Of a DNA stretch of 64,000 nt, positions 1 through 12,100 are shown one piece after another. The stretch spans positions 248,001 to 312,000 of the forward strand of contig VZSF01000964.1 in NCBI GenBank assembly GCA_013398295.1, in the 5' to 3' direction. A program made the position numbers and the translations under genes. This stretch comes from Chionis minor. Taxonomy: Eukaryota > Chordata > Aves > Charadriiformes > Chionididae. The notes under the pieces were generated by a model that did no database searches, was not told the DNA's origin, and was given only the letters and a program-made list of their open reading frames with translations. Position 1 is the first letter of the stretch, and every line of letters starts with the position of its first letter.

Positions 1-133
1 ACTGCCGTGACTTTGAGAGCTGGTTCTCGCCCCCTTCCCCTGAGTGGGCCACCGTGAGGGTCATCCCTGAGGAAGAGATGACTGAGCACAACCTTCTGGC
101 TATCCGAGTCATGGTCACCAGTGATGCAAGCAG
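1..133 (+). CDS. MICAL2: MICAL2 exon a (5' end outside window)
   Basis: The frame starts with the last two bases of a codon (1-2) and runs open through residues such as [10 protein letters not shown] and [10 protein letters not shown]. It ends with AG at 132-133, before a GT donor at 134. The split codon AG|T (Ser) is completed by the next exon. No acceptor is visible, so the exon begins before the window. Without splicing the frame would hit a stop about 30 bases past the donor. The acidic/Ser-rich style continues into the next exon, as expected for the linker after the LIM domain of a MICAL protein. Confidence 0.68.
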
Positions 134-3100
134 GTATTGTAAAATACAAGTAAGCCTATAAAAAAACCCTGTAAGAGCAGCTTGGTTTTCTCTGGAACAC
201 AAAGGGAGAATGTAACAAATATAGTACTGAACGTACATACAACCGGGGGGAAAAAAGAAAAAGAAAAACCGCTTAGAATAACAATTGTTCCTTACCGCAG
301 CCATAAATCCCCCAGACACATGACTCACTTTGCAGGAAATCTTCAGACATTCACATCCCACACAGCGGCCTGAACCAGAGACAAAAACGTTGCCCTGATC
401 AGCGCGGGTTCAGCTCTTTGTGTTATCAGTGAATGTCGGTTCAGGCATTGGGGCAGTGGGTGTGTTGTGGCAAAAGGTGCATCCTGTGACATGGTCCTCT
501 CCCACCTCTGGCATCATCCCACCGTTGTGCACCCCGGGCATCGCCCAGGGTGTTTGGGGGCCTGCCCACCCCTAAGAAATCTGAAATGGGATCCTCAGGA
601 AGCTGTCACAGGGAGCCCGATTTCGGTGTCCAATTTAGAATATATTGGCTTTCTGGGGAGTATTCTGTGGGAGTTCATTCTGTCTACAGATTAGATTGGT
701 ATCTCCTGAGTAAAGCAGTTTTCCTTACTGGGAACTAAAAAGGAAGGAGAGGGAGGGGGAAGAAAGAGGAGGGGGGAAAAGCAAACCCCAAGCCAGCTGT
801 TGCAAACCAGGATTATTGCTCTGTAAGGAAGCTCATTCAGATTCTTGATGTCCTTCAAACACCTATTCATGGCACTGGTGTATCGCTTGTAGAGAGCAAT
901 GCTTTTAGAAATGTGACTTTCTGCTGTTCCCTGGAGTGGTTTGAAATGGCGTTTGTGCACTGTTGTCTGTGTCCTGGTGTTCCTCTGGGGAAGGATGAGC
1001 CATTCCAGGGTTACTCTCCCAACAGCGGGGCTGAGGGCTCTGGGGAGGGTTTCCTACCTGTTTGACAGACACCATCCCCCTGTGGAGCACGTGCTTGTAT
1101 CCCTTGATAATACCCTTGCTTGTGGTGCCCCTGCGGCATGTGGGCACCGATGAGAGCCGGCTAATCCTGCTGATCGCAGGGATCAGCTCCCTTCCCTGCA
1201 GCAGCCCCCGTGCCTGGACGGCAAGGCCCCTGCTTCCCCGCCAGCGGGACGCGGCACGAGGGGTGATGCCGCATCTGTCACCGGCACGACAGGTGCCAGC
1301 GGCTCCAAGGTTGGCTTCCCGCTGCCGCAGCAGCTTGGGTGCCTGTCGTCTCTCGCTATTGCCGCAGGACAGCCCCTGCCGAAAAATGAGGGATGAGAGG
1401 AACAGCAAGTGACAAATGGCACTGCTGAGCCAGCCGCCGGGCACTTGGTGGGATGGGGAAAACAACCGGCTTGGTGACACAGCTTTGCAGTTCAGGCTTG
1501 AGGTGCTTGTGAATAATGAACCCCCCCACTGTCATGTAGAGATCGGAGGAGAAGCCTCCTACTATAGTACTTGCCTCCTTGCTAGCCAAGGAAAACAAAC
1601 ATTTTGCTCTTTAAAACAGAAATATGTCAATCAATGTTAATGGCAGGTCTTTTTCTTTTGTGTGGCGCACTGCCTAATCTCAGTGTGGTATCTCTTCATC
1701 CACGCAGGATCTCAGCTACCAAAGAATTCATACTTTTTTTTTTATATATGTATATATATATATATATGTATGTTTGAGGCAGCTTGAAAGACACCTAAAA
1801 AGTATGTGTTAGTAGTGAAATTTGAGGCTGCTTTGATCCAGCCTACCAAGAGAGCGATGCACCTGGAGCTGCGCTCCCATCCTCACTGCTTTGCCGGCTC
1901 CGGTCTCTCGGTGCTGCCGGTTTGATCTGGGTGAAGCAGGGGTGCAGGACTGACGGCCTTACCTTTATGGCATTTACTCTGGCTCTACACCATCTGCAGC
2001 CTTTCCTTTAGCTCTTCTGCCTCCTGGGCTGTGCCTTGGGCTGTTATAATAAACCTTTACTTCCTACAAGGCAGTGCTATGCAAGCACGAGGCAGCTTTC
2101 TCCTGCCACGCCAACAGGACTACTCACAGCATAGGTGCTTTTTTTTTTTTTAAAGTACAGCTATTAATCATCACAATAAATCTATGAATTAGGCTGGTGG
2201 CATTGTTTGCATTAAAAACAGGCTGAGTAGGATGGTGGCACACTTATTTATGGCAGTGGGTACGTGGTCGCATCAGGCCTGAAAGCACCCATTCCCTACA
2301 GTCTGCCCTTTAGAGATCAAAGAAATCCCATGATTATTGAAGAAAGGACTAATAGTCACCTCAAATAGTTATTCTTCTGCCCAGAGGCAAGGTCACGAAG
2401 TGTGTGCTATTCACATGCGTGGCATATTTTTAATTACATTTAAGGAAGGGGATGCCAAAATGTGCCTCTGTGATCAGCTCAGGTGCCTCATTGCACTCCC
2501 TGTTCCATGGGCTGTCCCAGTGGCTCCTGGGAATGAGGAGAGTTTGTTTCCTTGTTTCCTATGGATGCCTTTTGCATGTTTGAAGGCCGCTCACATAGTT
2601 TCCCTCAGTCTTCTTCTCTCTAGACTAATGCTTCTCCAAATTCTTGCTTCAGCCCTGCTTTCTAGGTTGGTGGCTGTCCTCACCTCTCTCCTCCAGGCTC
2701 CCTCCTCCTCTTGAATTGCAGCCCCTAGAAGTGGGGTCACAGGACCAAGCGCAGCCTCTTGTGGGTCAAAACTCTCCCTGCAGCTCTGCCAGGCGCCCGG
2801 CACACCGTAAGAAACAACGCTGTTGCAGTGACAAAGAACAACATTACCGCAGTTTTGTAGAGGTCCCATCCAAGCTGTCTGTCCTCCTGGGTGCTGAATG
2901 AAACGTCCTTCTGTTCATTTTCTTAGCTTTCAGACGTATCTGCAAAGCTTTTGTTTTGAGGGGTGTTGTTTCATCGTGCTTGCTGTTTTGAATTAGAAAC
3001 CACCAAAATAAGTGTAGACGGTTTCAACACGGTGCCAGTGCAGTGTCATTTGTCACCTCAGGGTTGAAACAGCTGATGCTGCTTGATTTCCAGCGTGGTT

Positions 3101-6100
3101 TCCCCCAAAATGCTGGAGGCATTTCCTCACCTGCCTTGGCTTTGTCTTCTGCTGGCGAAAAGTGTAGAGTTTTCACCCTTGTGCCTTGCTTCTAGGTCAG
3201 TCACGGCACTGCAAATGCTGTTTCCCTTTCTTCATCTTGGTGTACAGCCTTGTGGGCAGAAGGGCCCATCCCTGCTAATGGAGAAGTGGAGGGTTTCACC
3301 CCAAGTCTCTCCTGGCAGCAGTTTGATTCCAGGTGCTGAGCGCAGCGGTTGTGGGTGTGAATCTGGGCAGCAGAAGCCTGATGGGAATAGGGATATCTCA
3401 GCTGTGTAGCACCTACAGTATATTATGTCCCTGTAATAATGACAATGAAAAAATCAAAACGGGGATGTCAGCTCTGGCTGCAAAAAATCTATTTCTCTGC
3501 AACCTGCACTGCTGTCCGTGCTGACGCTGGTGCTTGTTGCACTGAAGGGGACCAGATACCTGTGTGATGTCCGTCTTCTGAAATGTCCTGCTTTCTTTCC
3601 ATCTTGCCCTTTTCCCCTGTAGTTCTGAGCTGGAGTCTGATTTTAATGGCGACTCGTTGAACTCTGAAGTGAGCGAAGGATGGACCTCGCTGCTGGAGCT
3701 CCCTGCCTGCCCAAGCCCTGTTCAGAGGCAGGCATTGCTCACCAGGAGCCCTGGAGTGCCAGAGGAAAGCCCCAAAACATCCAAAGTGGCTGATGGTAGG
3801 TGATATCCTGACCCAGGGATGCTCTAGCAGCCTCTCCTGAGGGCTGCAGTCAGAGCTGGGGGGAGAGGTTTCAAAGTAGAGCCTGTTGCCTGCATTGAGG
3901 CGAGGTTGTACCTGTTAATGGTGTCTTCGTTTGGGGGATTTCTGCCTTTTGGGTGCTGTAGCTGAAACAGCATTTCTGTGATGCAGGGGAAGGATATCCT
4001 GGAGTAGTTGTGCCTCATGCTTAGCTTGCAGTGCTGGGATGAACATTTTCCCACTGGTAACAAGTTTGGATGTTACTCATCCTCAATACAACACCTGCAG
4101 TATTGCCTAAGCAAGGGTGACGTTGGGAAGCACAAGAGAGCCCTGCTTGGTTCAGTTTGTGTTTCTATCAGTAGCTGCTTAAAATTTTTGTATCCAGTGA
4201 AAGCACAAGGAGGAAAGGATCTAGCTAGCAGGGAGGTGGGGAGAGGTTTAGGAACAGTCTGCATCCAAATGGAAACTCCAGAAAGGAGTTGGAGAAGGCC
4301 GGAACTAAAAGATGTGCAAAAAACAACCAAAGAAATGGTTTTGCAGAAAATAAAAGGCCATCAGCATTCATTTCTTCCCATAACCCACCACCCCCGTATC
4401 CATATATGCATTTTTAATTCAAGCACAAAAGGGGAGGATTTCATCTGGCAGTTTAAATCGACTCTTGAACAACAAAGACCTTGTTTAGAGGGGCGGGGGG
4501 AGGAAAAAAAAAGGATGGCAGCAAACCCCAAAGTGTGCCCAGCACCAGCATTTGACCCCATGCAGTCACTGAAGGATTTTATCCTTTTTCCTCCCCAATT
4601 TCATGCTCTCCTCCACCCCTGGCTGCTAATTTTACCTTCCTCCCCACCAGGAGGCAGGTGGTGGCAGCCAGGTTATTCTAGACCTTCATGAGCATCCTGG
4701 CTCTCAACTCTGCATCCGTGCCCAGCTGCATTGTAGCATCCTTAAGTTTTTACCCCTTCACTCTGTCCCCCCCGCCCGTCTGTCTGTCTGTCCGCCTGCC
4801 TTTCTGCTTCCCTGAGAGAAGAGCCGTGGCGGTGTGGGGCTGAACGGGCAGGGTTATGGGCGCTTTGCTTCTCCCTTGCGCCGCTCCTGCCGGGCTGCAG
4901 CTGGGTGCGCGCTGCCCCCTCCCGGCCGCCGGGCCGGAGGGACCGGGATCGTGGGGGGGGGGACCGGCTACAGAACGAACCCCCCCACGGCTCGGTTGGG
5001 TTTATTTTTTTCTCCCCTATCTCCCCTCTTTCCCCCCCATTTTCGCTCTCTGGCTTTTGCTACGTCAGTTGACCTTGTGTCTCTTCTGTTTCTGTTCAGC
5101 GCTGCAGAGAGCCAACAGTTTTCACTCCACGGCATTAAATAAGTATCAGAATTGGAGAAGAAAACTCCAAACGAGTGAGTAAAGCCTGAGGAGCAATTGT
5201 ATGTTCTGTTTATACTGTATGCTGTTTCTTAAATGTCTGTTTCTCCTCCTTTCCTTTAAAAGTTTTGTATTTTTGCATCACTACCTGGGAAAACGGAGAT
5301 CTAAAATGCACCAAATATTTCTTTTCCGTTTTCTTGTCCTGAAAAGAGCAAATTCCCTTTTTGCATGACTTCCCTACGTTATTAGACCCATTGGCAAGTT
5401 GTGTCCATGCTAATTCTCCAGCCAAGAAAATGCACCCCTATCCCCAAGCCACGTATTCTGTCCCCAGCCCTGCCTGCACTGATTGCTTTTGGTTAAGTGC
5501 AACACTGAGTCTAACATTTTGAGTATTACATATTAGAAATGCTCTTGAAGGGTTCTGTTTACATTTATCTACAGGTGCTCTATCACCTCCTCTTTGTTGG
5601 AAAAAACAGGTGATGTTTTAGGGTTACTGGAAGGAGGAGAATACTAATAGCCATCCCAAGAGGTGAACTGGTGAAAATGAGTGTTACTAGTTCTTATCCT
5701 CTGACGGTTTCCCTTGGCTTTGGCTGACCGTCCCTTCCCGTGGGAATCGCACAGGAACGCAGCGATTTCAATAGCAATCGGGTCTGTGCTCAATTCACTT
5801 CCGATACACAGCGCCGTCACTCCTCGTAGCTGGGGCGCTGCATCTGAGTAATCCTCCTGGGCTGCGGTCCCAAAACAAGCCAGCCACCCCCGGTCTCACC
5901 TCTGCTGCTGGTAACAGGATTGCCCACCCGCTGTGGCACAGTCCCTCTGCACCCTGTGCCAGCCCAGTCCCCACTAAGGACTTGCAGGTACCCACCAGGA
6001 TTGATAATACCAGTATGGGAGCTGGGTGAGCTTACCGGCAACCCAAACCCTCTCAAAACTTGGTTAGAAACACAACCGTACCTGTTAGACTGGGGTGTTG

Positions 6101-9100
6101 ACAGCCTTAAGTATAAAACATGAATGTACATCAGTGGGAAGAAAGGATTTGTGCATGTGACCAAGTGCCACAGTTTCTGGGCATGGAGACAGCAGGTTTT
6201 GGGGAATGGATAGCTGCTCTTTAACCCTGCCCTCATCTGCCCTCTGCAACAAGGGGGATTTGTGCCGCAACTTAGAGTCCCAGTTGCCTTCAGAGAAACA
6301 AGTAGGATCCCGGTGTGTGTTACGGGACCAGTGCTCAAGCAGAGGCATCTTAGCTTCCTTGGTTTGAATGCACAGACAAGGTTCAAGATTATTTGCAAGT
6401 ACCCCCTGTGGGATGAATTTTTCTGTCTCAAAAACGGAGAAAAGCTCCATCTCTCCTTCCTGGCAGTGGGTGCTTTCGGTACATGTGAGTACAGTAACTA
6501 CGTCGTCCCTTGGAGGCCTCTGGTGCCACATGTCTGGGCAGCTCAGTAGAGGATGCACAGCGCTGTTCCGTGGTCCTGAGAGGATGCTCCCCCCAAGCTC
6601 ACCTTCAGCAAACGATCCCCTGTGACAGGCAGCGGTGGCAGACGAACAGGCAGACAGGCCGTGATGGGGCTGTGTCCCCTGGGGTTCACCCCACCTCCGA
6701 GGTGCAGGAGACTCGCCGTGCTTGCGAGGCCTCTCCGAAGCAGGTGTGTGGGATGTCCCACCCTGGGGGAAGGTGGCTGTGCCGTGCCCGGGATGGGGAG
6801 ACAGAGCAGGGTGCCCTCAAGAAGTCTGGTGGCATCTGTGTCAGCCTCAGGGCTGTCTCTGAACACTGTACTGCATTGGAGGATTGGCTTATAATCAGGT
6901 GTTGCCTTCATGAAAGGCTTGGATTTAAAATCTTGCCTTAATAGGTCTCGGTTTTTAAAAGATTGAACAAAAATTATACTTATTCCAGGTTTGAGGGGAA
7001 AAGAAGAAAGACTGTGAGAAAGGGGAGAAGAGAAAACAGGGGGCCACTCTTAATTTTGATTCATTTTCGGCTTGTTCCCAGCAAGTGCATTACTTAATCG
7101 TTTGCCAATTAATTTTCCCATCTCTTTATTAAAATCTTCGTGTGCCTCCAAAGGGCTCTAGAGGGAGCTAAAAGCCTTTGAGAGGGAAGCGATGAGCTGC
7201 ATGAATGTGAACCTCAAGCATGTTCTTAAAACGAGGTGTAAAGCACATTCTGCGTATACTGGGAACAGAATAAAGGCATTTTTTACTCTCTGGAGGAACA
7301 CTGTAAGTCTTAGTTTCTATATTTAATCCACTTAATATTTGGTTACAAGAATTCATATGATCATCAGTCACATGAAAGAAAATCTGTCTCCTTTTCAGAC
7401 TTATTTCCCAAAACACATATGTTTCATAAACATGCCGCCAAGGAAAGGAAATCAGTGTCATGGTTATATTGGCTGAAAGGCTCAGAGCAGGATATTACAT
7501 TTCAAAATCTTTAATCCCTGTCGCACAGCCACAGGGAACACCGCGCTCTTAATTTATCTTGGTCACTTGGGCCAAGCAGATCACGATAGTGCCCTAGGGA
7601 ACTTTTTTAAAAAAAAAAAAAAAAAACAAAACCAACCCACCCGGTTTTGAATGTGAAGCTGCAAATATAGGTTCAGTGTTTTGGTGGGAATAAATCCATT
7701 ATCTCTGTGAAAGCTGTGGCTTTGTGCAAAGCCATGTTCTCTCATGCGCCGGCCCTGTCCTTGTAAGCTAACGCACCCCACCAGAGCTGTAGTGGGAAGC
7801 AGTTGTCCCCACGAGCAGGTGCCACTACCCTGCAGACCCCTGGGCTGTGGGTTTTACACCCTCATCAGTGGTACAGCTGTCGCCGCTGCAGAGGTTGCAT
7901 TTCCCCTCCATGTGCTCAGCCACAATGTTCGTCCGCGTCAGGAGGCGAAGGGATTTGGTGGACCAGGCTAAAACCCCCTGGCTCGCTTATACAGGCAACA
8001 GTGAGGTTTTTCTATCCTAATTCTGGATGCTTGTGTTTTCCCGTGACTCAGTTTGCTATATAGAATATAAAGGTCAGCCCTTGGCTGCTGGTCCCTGCAG
8101 GAGTTTCTTAACGAACTCCAGCACGTTGTTTCCCTCAGTTCTTGACTGAATGTAACAAATTGCATCAAGATTGGGAATGAGCAGGTGAGGTGCTGAGAAG
8201 AAAGAAAATTTGGCCTCTCTCCCTCATTTTCCTTTTCTATGTCCATGTGCAGGACCCGTCTTCGCTCTCTGGCATGTTGCTTTTGTCCTTACGCAGCTTT
8301 TAATCCCAACATTGAAGAACCAAAGTTTGCTTTGGGAACCTTTGTGGGTTTCAGAACTAATAATTGGGTTTGGGAGTTAATAATTCAGCTGTAAATATGC
8401 TTGTCATGTTGAAGCTTGACATGGTAATATCTTGGCTCAGGGATACTACTCTTCTGTCCAAATATTATTTATTAGGTAAAATTCCCACAGGCACAGAGAT
8501 CAGAGAGCTCTCCTAACTCCCTTCAGGCACAAGTTATCTCCCTACTTTTTGCTTCCAGCAGGTCTGAGTTGCGTATGCTAGTTTTGGTTCAAGGCCATTT
8601 AGCAATTAGTTACCTTGCCTGATCCTCGGAGAGCCCCCAGCGCACTGTCCGTTGGCCTGGCTTGGGAGACAGCAGGATTGTTTCTGTCTTTACTGCCTGC
8701 AGGTGGTTGCATTTCCCATTTCTTTCCCACTCTGACAGACAGCCCTCTCAGAAGTTCATCCATTTTCTTTGTTTCTCAGAACCACCCAAAGTTTCAAAAG
8801 TCGCTGGTTCTGACTGCCTCTCCTTTTAAGGCCTGGAAGCCCTCTAAAGGGGGCTGATTTTCCAGAAAGTTTCCTGGAACTCAAAAGCTGCTTCGCTACG
8901 TCCAGGCGAAAAGTGGAAGCAGTTCGGATCCAATGCTGAAAATGTTGACATGTGTTTGGCACAGTGTGCACGCACATGTGAGTGAGGCCATAAACTTCAT
9001 TACTGTAGGTCCAGATGATTTTTTAATTTTCTACACTTGTTCTTCAATTGCAAACTTTGTCTAAGGCAAAAGCAATACAAATATGATGGGTAAAATGTGT

Positions 9101-12100
9101 GTCTTTGGCAGGTTTCCCTCTACTGTCCAGCAAGAAACCTGGGTTACATGGGAAGGACAGCTCAGCCAGCTGTCAAAGTGGTCCTGGAGAAGATCACTCC
9201 CACACACAGGTAGGAAAGAAAATTGTGCACAGCGAAAGAAGTTTAACTACAGGCATGTCTGCTCTGAGCAGGCTGTCTGAGCATCCCCTGCTCTTTCAAA
9301 TCGTTTTGGTCCTCACAGCAACTGCTAAAGTTGAAGTTATGCCTGTGCTATACACAGGAGAGAGACTTTGATGCTCTGATTGATATAACCATACCCAGAT
9401 CCTGTGGCTAAGTGGCATTTCCTTTCTGTGGGACTCGGAACTCCATCGCACTGAGACTCAGGCACTAACCCATTGCATCAGCCAACATGTAGGACCAACA
9501 CCTTGCCTTTACCTTAACTGCCACCGGGATTTCCTTTGTGCCACAGTTTCTGCCTAAAGGAGAGGAAACCACCCAAATCTCTGTCCCTTGGCGCTCCTGA
9601 GCTGGCTATTTGTCTGCCGGTGTGCTCATTGGGTTGGATGGAGATGAGTCTTCATGTGTGGCATGTTGGGCAAGGCCAGATGCCAGCAGCAGTAGGGTAA
9701 GAGGGGATTGCATCTGGGTGGCTTAAACACCAGTTCCATCACCAAGGGAAAGGCAAGTGGCAGCGTTGGCCTTGGAGAGCAAATCTGGGAGCTGAGGTAA
9801 GAGGTTGCATAGTGCAGGCCATAGGCAAACTGGCGCGGGAGCCTGGGTGAGTTCAGGCCATTGCAGCCTTTATACGTAGGTGTGCCTGTGTCTAACGTTT
9901 ACCTCTTGCATCTGGTGGGCAGAAGACTTCTGTTCCTAGTTTGCAGCAGGCCTTTGACTCATAGAACAGTTTGGGTTGGAAAGAACCTTAAAGATCACCT
10001 AGTTCCAACCCCCCTGCCCTGGGCAGGGACACCTCCCACTAGACCAGGTTGCTCAAAGCCACATCCAAACTGGCCTTGAACACCCCCAGGGATGGGGCAT
10101 CCACAGCTTCCCTGAGCAACTTGTTCCAGTGACTCTACACCTCCCATAGCTCAGGTGCATCTTCAGCTTCCGTCAGGACCTAGGATTTCCTTTGTATTTC
10201 CTGCTTTTTTTATTTTTTAAGGGTGAGGAAGGGTGGGCCTGCCCTAAGTGCAGTGCTGCAGCAGGAGTCGTGACCTACCATCCCGAGCAAAGGGCAGCAC
10301 GTCCCCAGGACTCAGAGCTGGGTGGAGCGGGGACCAGCCCACGTCCTCCGTGTTGTAACTTGTCGTTCTCACCCTTGGGTTAAACACGATTAAAGTTGCT
10401 TGACCTCAGATCTGCATTAGAAAAAAATCAAGTCTTCCACGTCCACGGTGATAGTTGAAATCCGGTCCAGGACAATAGGGCCAGGAAGGGAACGTCCCAG
10501 GGGAGCAGAGCTGCACAATGCTGCTTGGCCATGCTGCACTCCAGGAGAGGTGACTCCATGCAGCTCCTGCTCGATAAGCAGCGCTTGGTGGCCTCTTTCT
10601 TACTCTAAAGAGAGAAGATTAAGAGGGTGTTTATTTGTTTATCGGTGTTCCTCATGTTATTTTATCTGAGATCATGGCCAATATTAATTTTAGTCATCAA
10701 ATACAACTGTGAAACAAGGATTTATCACTATTGCCTTACTTCTGATGCTTCTGGGAAATGAGAAGTCAGACAGATTAATGGCTTCACCCGTGTGAATTTG
10801 GGAATCTGGCACATAAGTGGAAACAGGAATTAAATCTTCTCACCATCCGTTATCATGTAGCGTTGAGGATAAAATGCCTCCTTTTTAAGAAGTTAAGAAA
10901 CTCTGTGTTTGGTCTCCTCGCTAGGTAACGTGGGTATTTATCCTTGTTACTATCTCCAGCAGAAGATTTCAGTGGCTCGAGTAATGAATTTAAATCTTCA
11001 CCAAAGGAAAAAATAATCATAAGAGGGAACTAATTGAATTGTTCAAAACTACTGTCGTGCATTTTACAATCTTTTCTGGGTCACTTCATTCCTACTTGCA
11101 CTATGTAAGCATGCAATATTATAAAAGCAGTTGGAGAGGATTAATGATGGTCTCTTTGCTTGCTGGAAGCTCTAAGGTGATGCAACTGAGATGCACCCAG
11201 GAGAATAGAGCAGATTTGCTTTTGTTTATTTTCCTGTAGATGGGACTCCTTTCTAAGGAAAATATTAAAAGCAATTTATAAAGACATGACAGATTCTTAG
11301 CATGAATGAGTAACATTATTTTTAGTCTATTAAATGTTTCAGTAGTATTAGATCTCCACTCCTAGAGAAATATTAGCCCTTTAGGGAGACAAGCTTTTCT
11401 TCCCATTGTATTATCATCTGCATATGTATGTGTGTATATAAAGAAAATATTATGTTTATTAGCATTATGTTAAGATTGAAATTGATTAAAACATTATATG
11501 AAATAAAAGATACATTAAACTGTATTTTTCTACCCCTAAAATAGTTGGCTTCTTACAAGAAACCACCAGAAGCTACGAGAGGACATTTCAAATCCTACAG
11601 CCCAGTATTTCAAAGAAAAGAAAAAGCCAAAGAGATGCCTGAAGACATCTGTCTCTATGTGCCTCATTGTCCTTTTCAGAGCAGCACCAGAGGTTCACCA
11701 CGGAACCCTCCTGGGAATGGGACACTAACTGCTAATTTTTCTGAGCCTGAAGATACAGACATTGGGACGTACACAGCTCAGGGCCATAAGGAAAAAACCC
11801 AGAAATATACCTCTGAACCAGAAGTTTTTAACAGGAAGACAAAGGTACTGTCATCTCTGGATTTGAAAGAAAAAGATGACAAAAATACAAGGCATCCAGA
11901 AGAAAAGCTTGAGCAGGAATTAAAGGAGGCAAAAAAGAGGCTGGTGCTTTGTACTCAACAGCGATGTACAGCTGTTGCGCTCAACTCATATGATTCAAAT
12001 GGGGCGGACTTAGGTGAAACCAGTCCGGGGTATCAAAACAAAGGAGCAACGGGGACTTCAGAGGAGAAGGATGCTGACTGGAGAAAAGATGTATTCAAAC

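Noticed and set aside
905..1480. 191-codon antisense open frame
   Set aside because: Lies in a MICAL2 intron in GC-rich DNA, overlaps several other chance frames, and shows no recognisable domain or conserved motif.
4008..4691. 227-codon sense open frame
   Set aside because: Intronic; composition and lack of motifs are what chance would give, and it is not bounded by splice sites joining the neighbouring exons in frame.
5817..6431. 204-codon antisense open frame
   Set aside because: Intronic, Cys/Ser/Pro-rich chance translation with several overlapping frames on both strands.
8822..8831. CArG-type box CCTTTTAAGG (also at 25760-25769)
   Set aside because: MICAL2 is linked to SRF/MRTF biology, but about four CC(A/T)6GG matches are expected by chance in a window this size, so two carry no weight.
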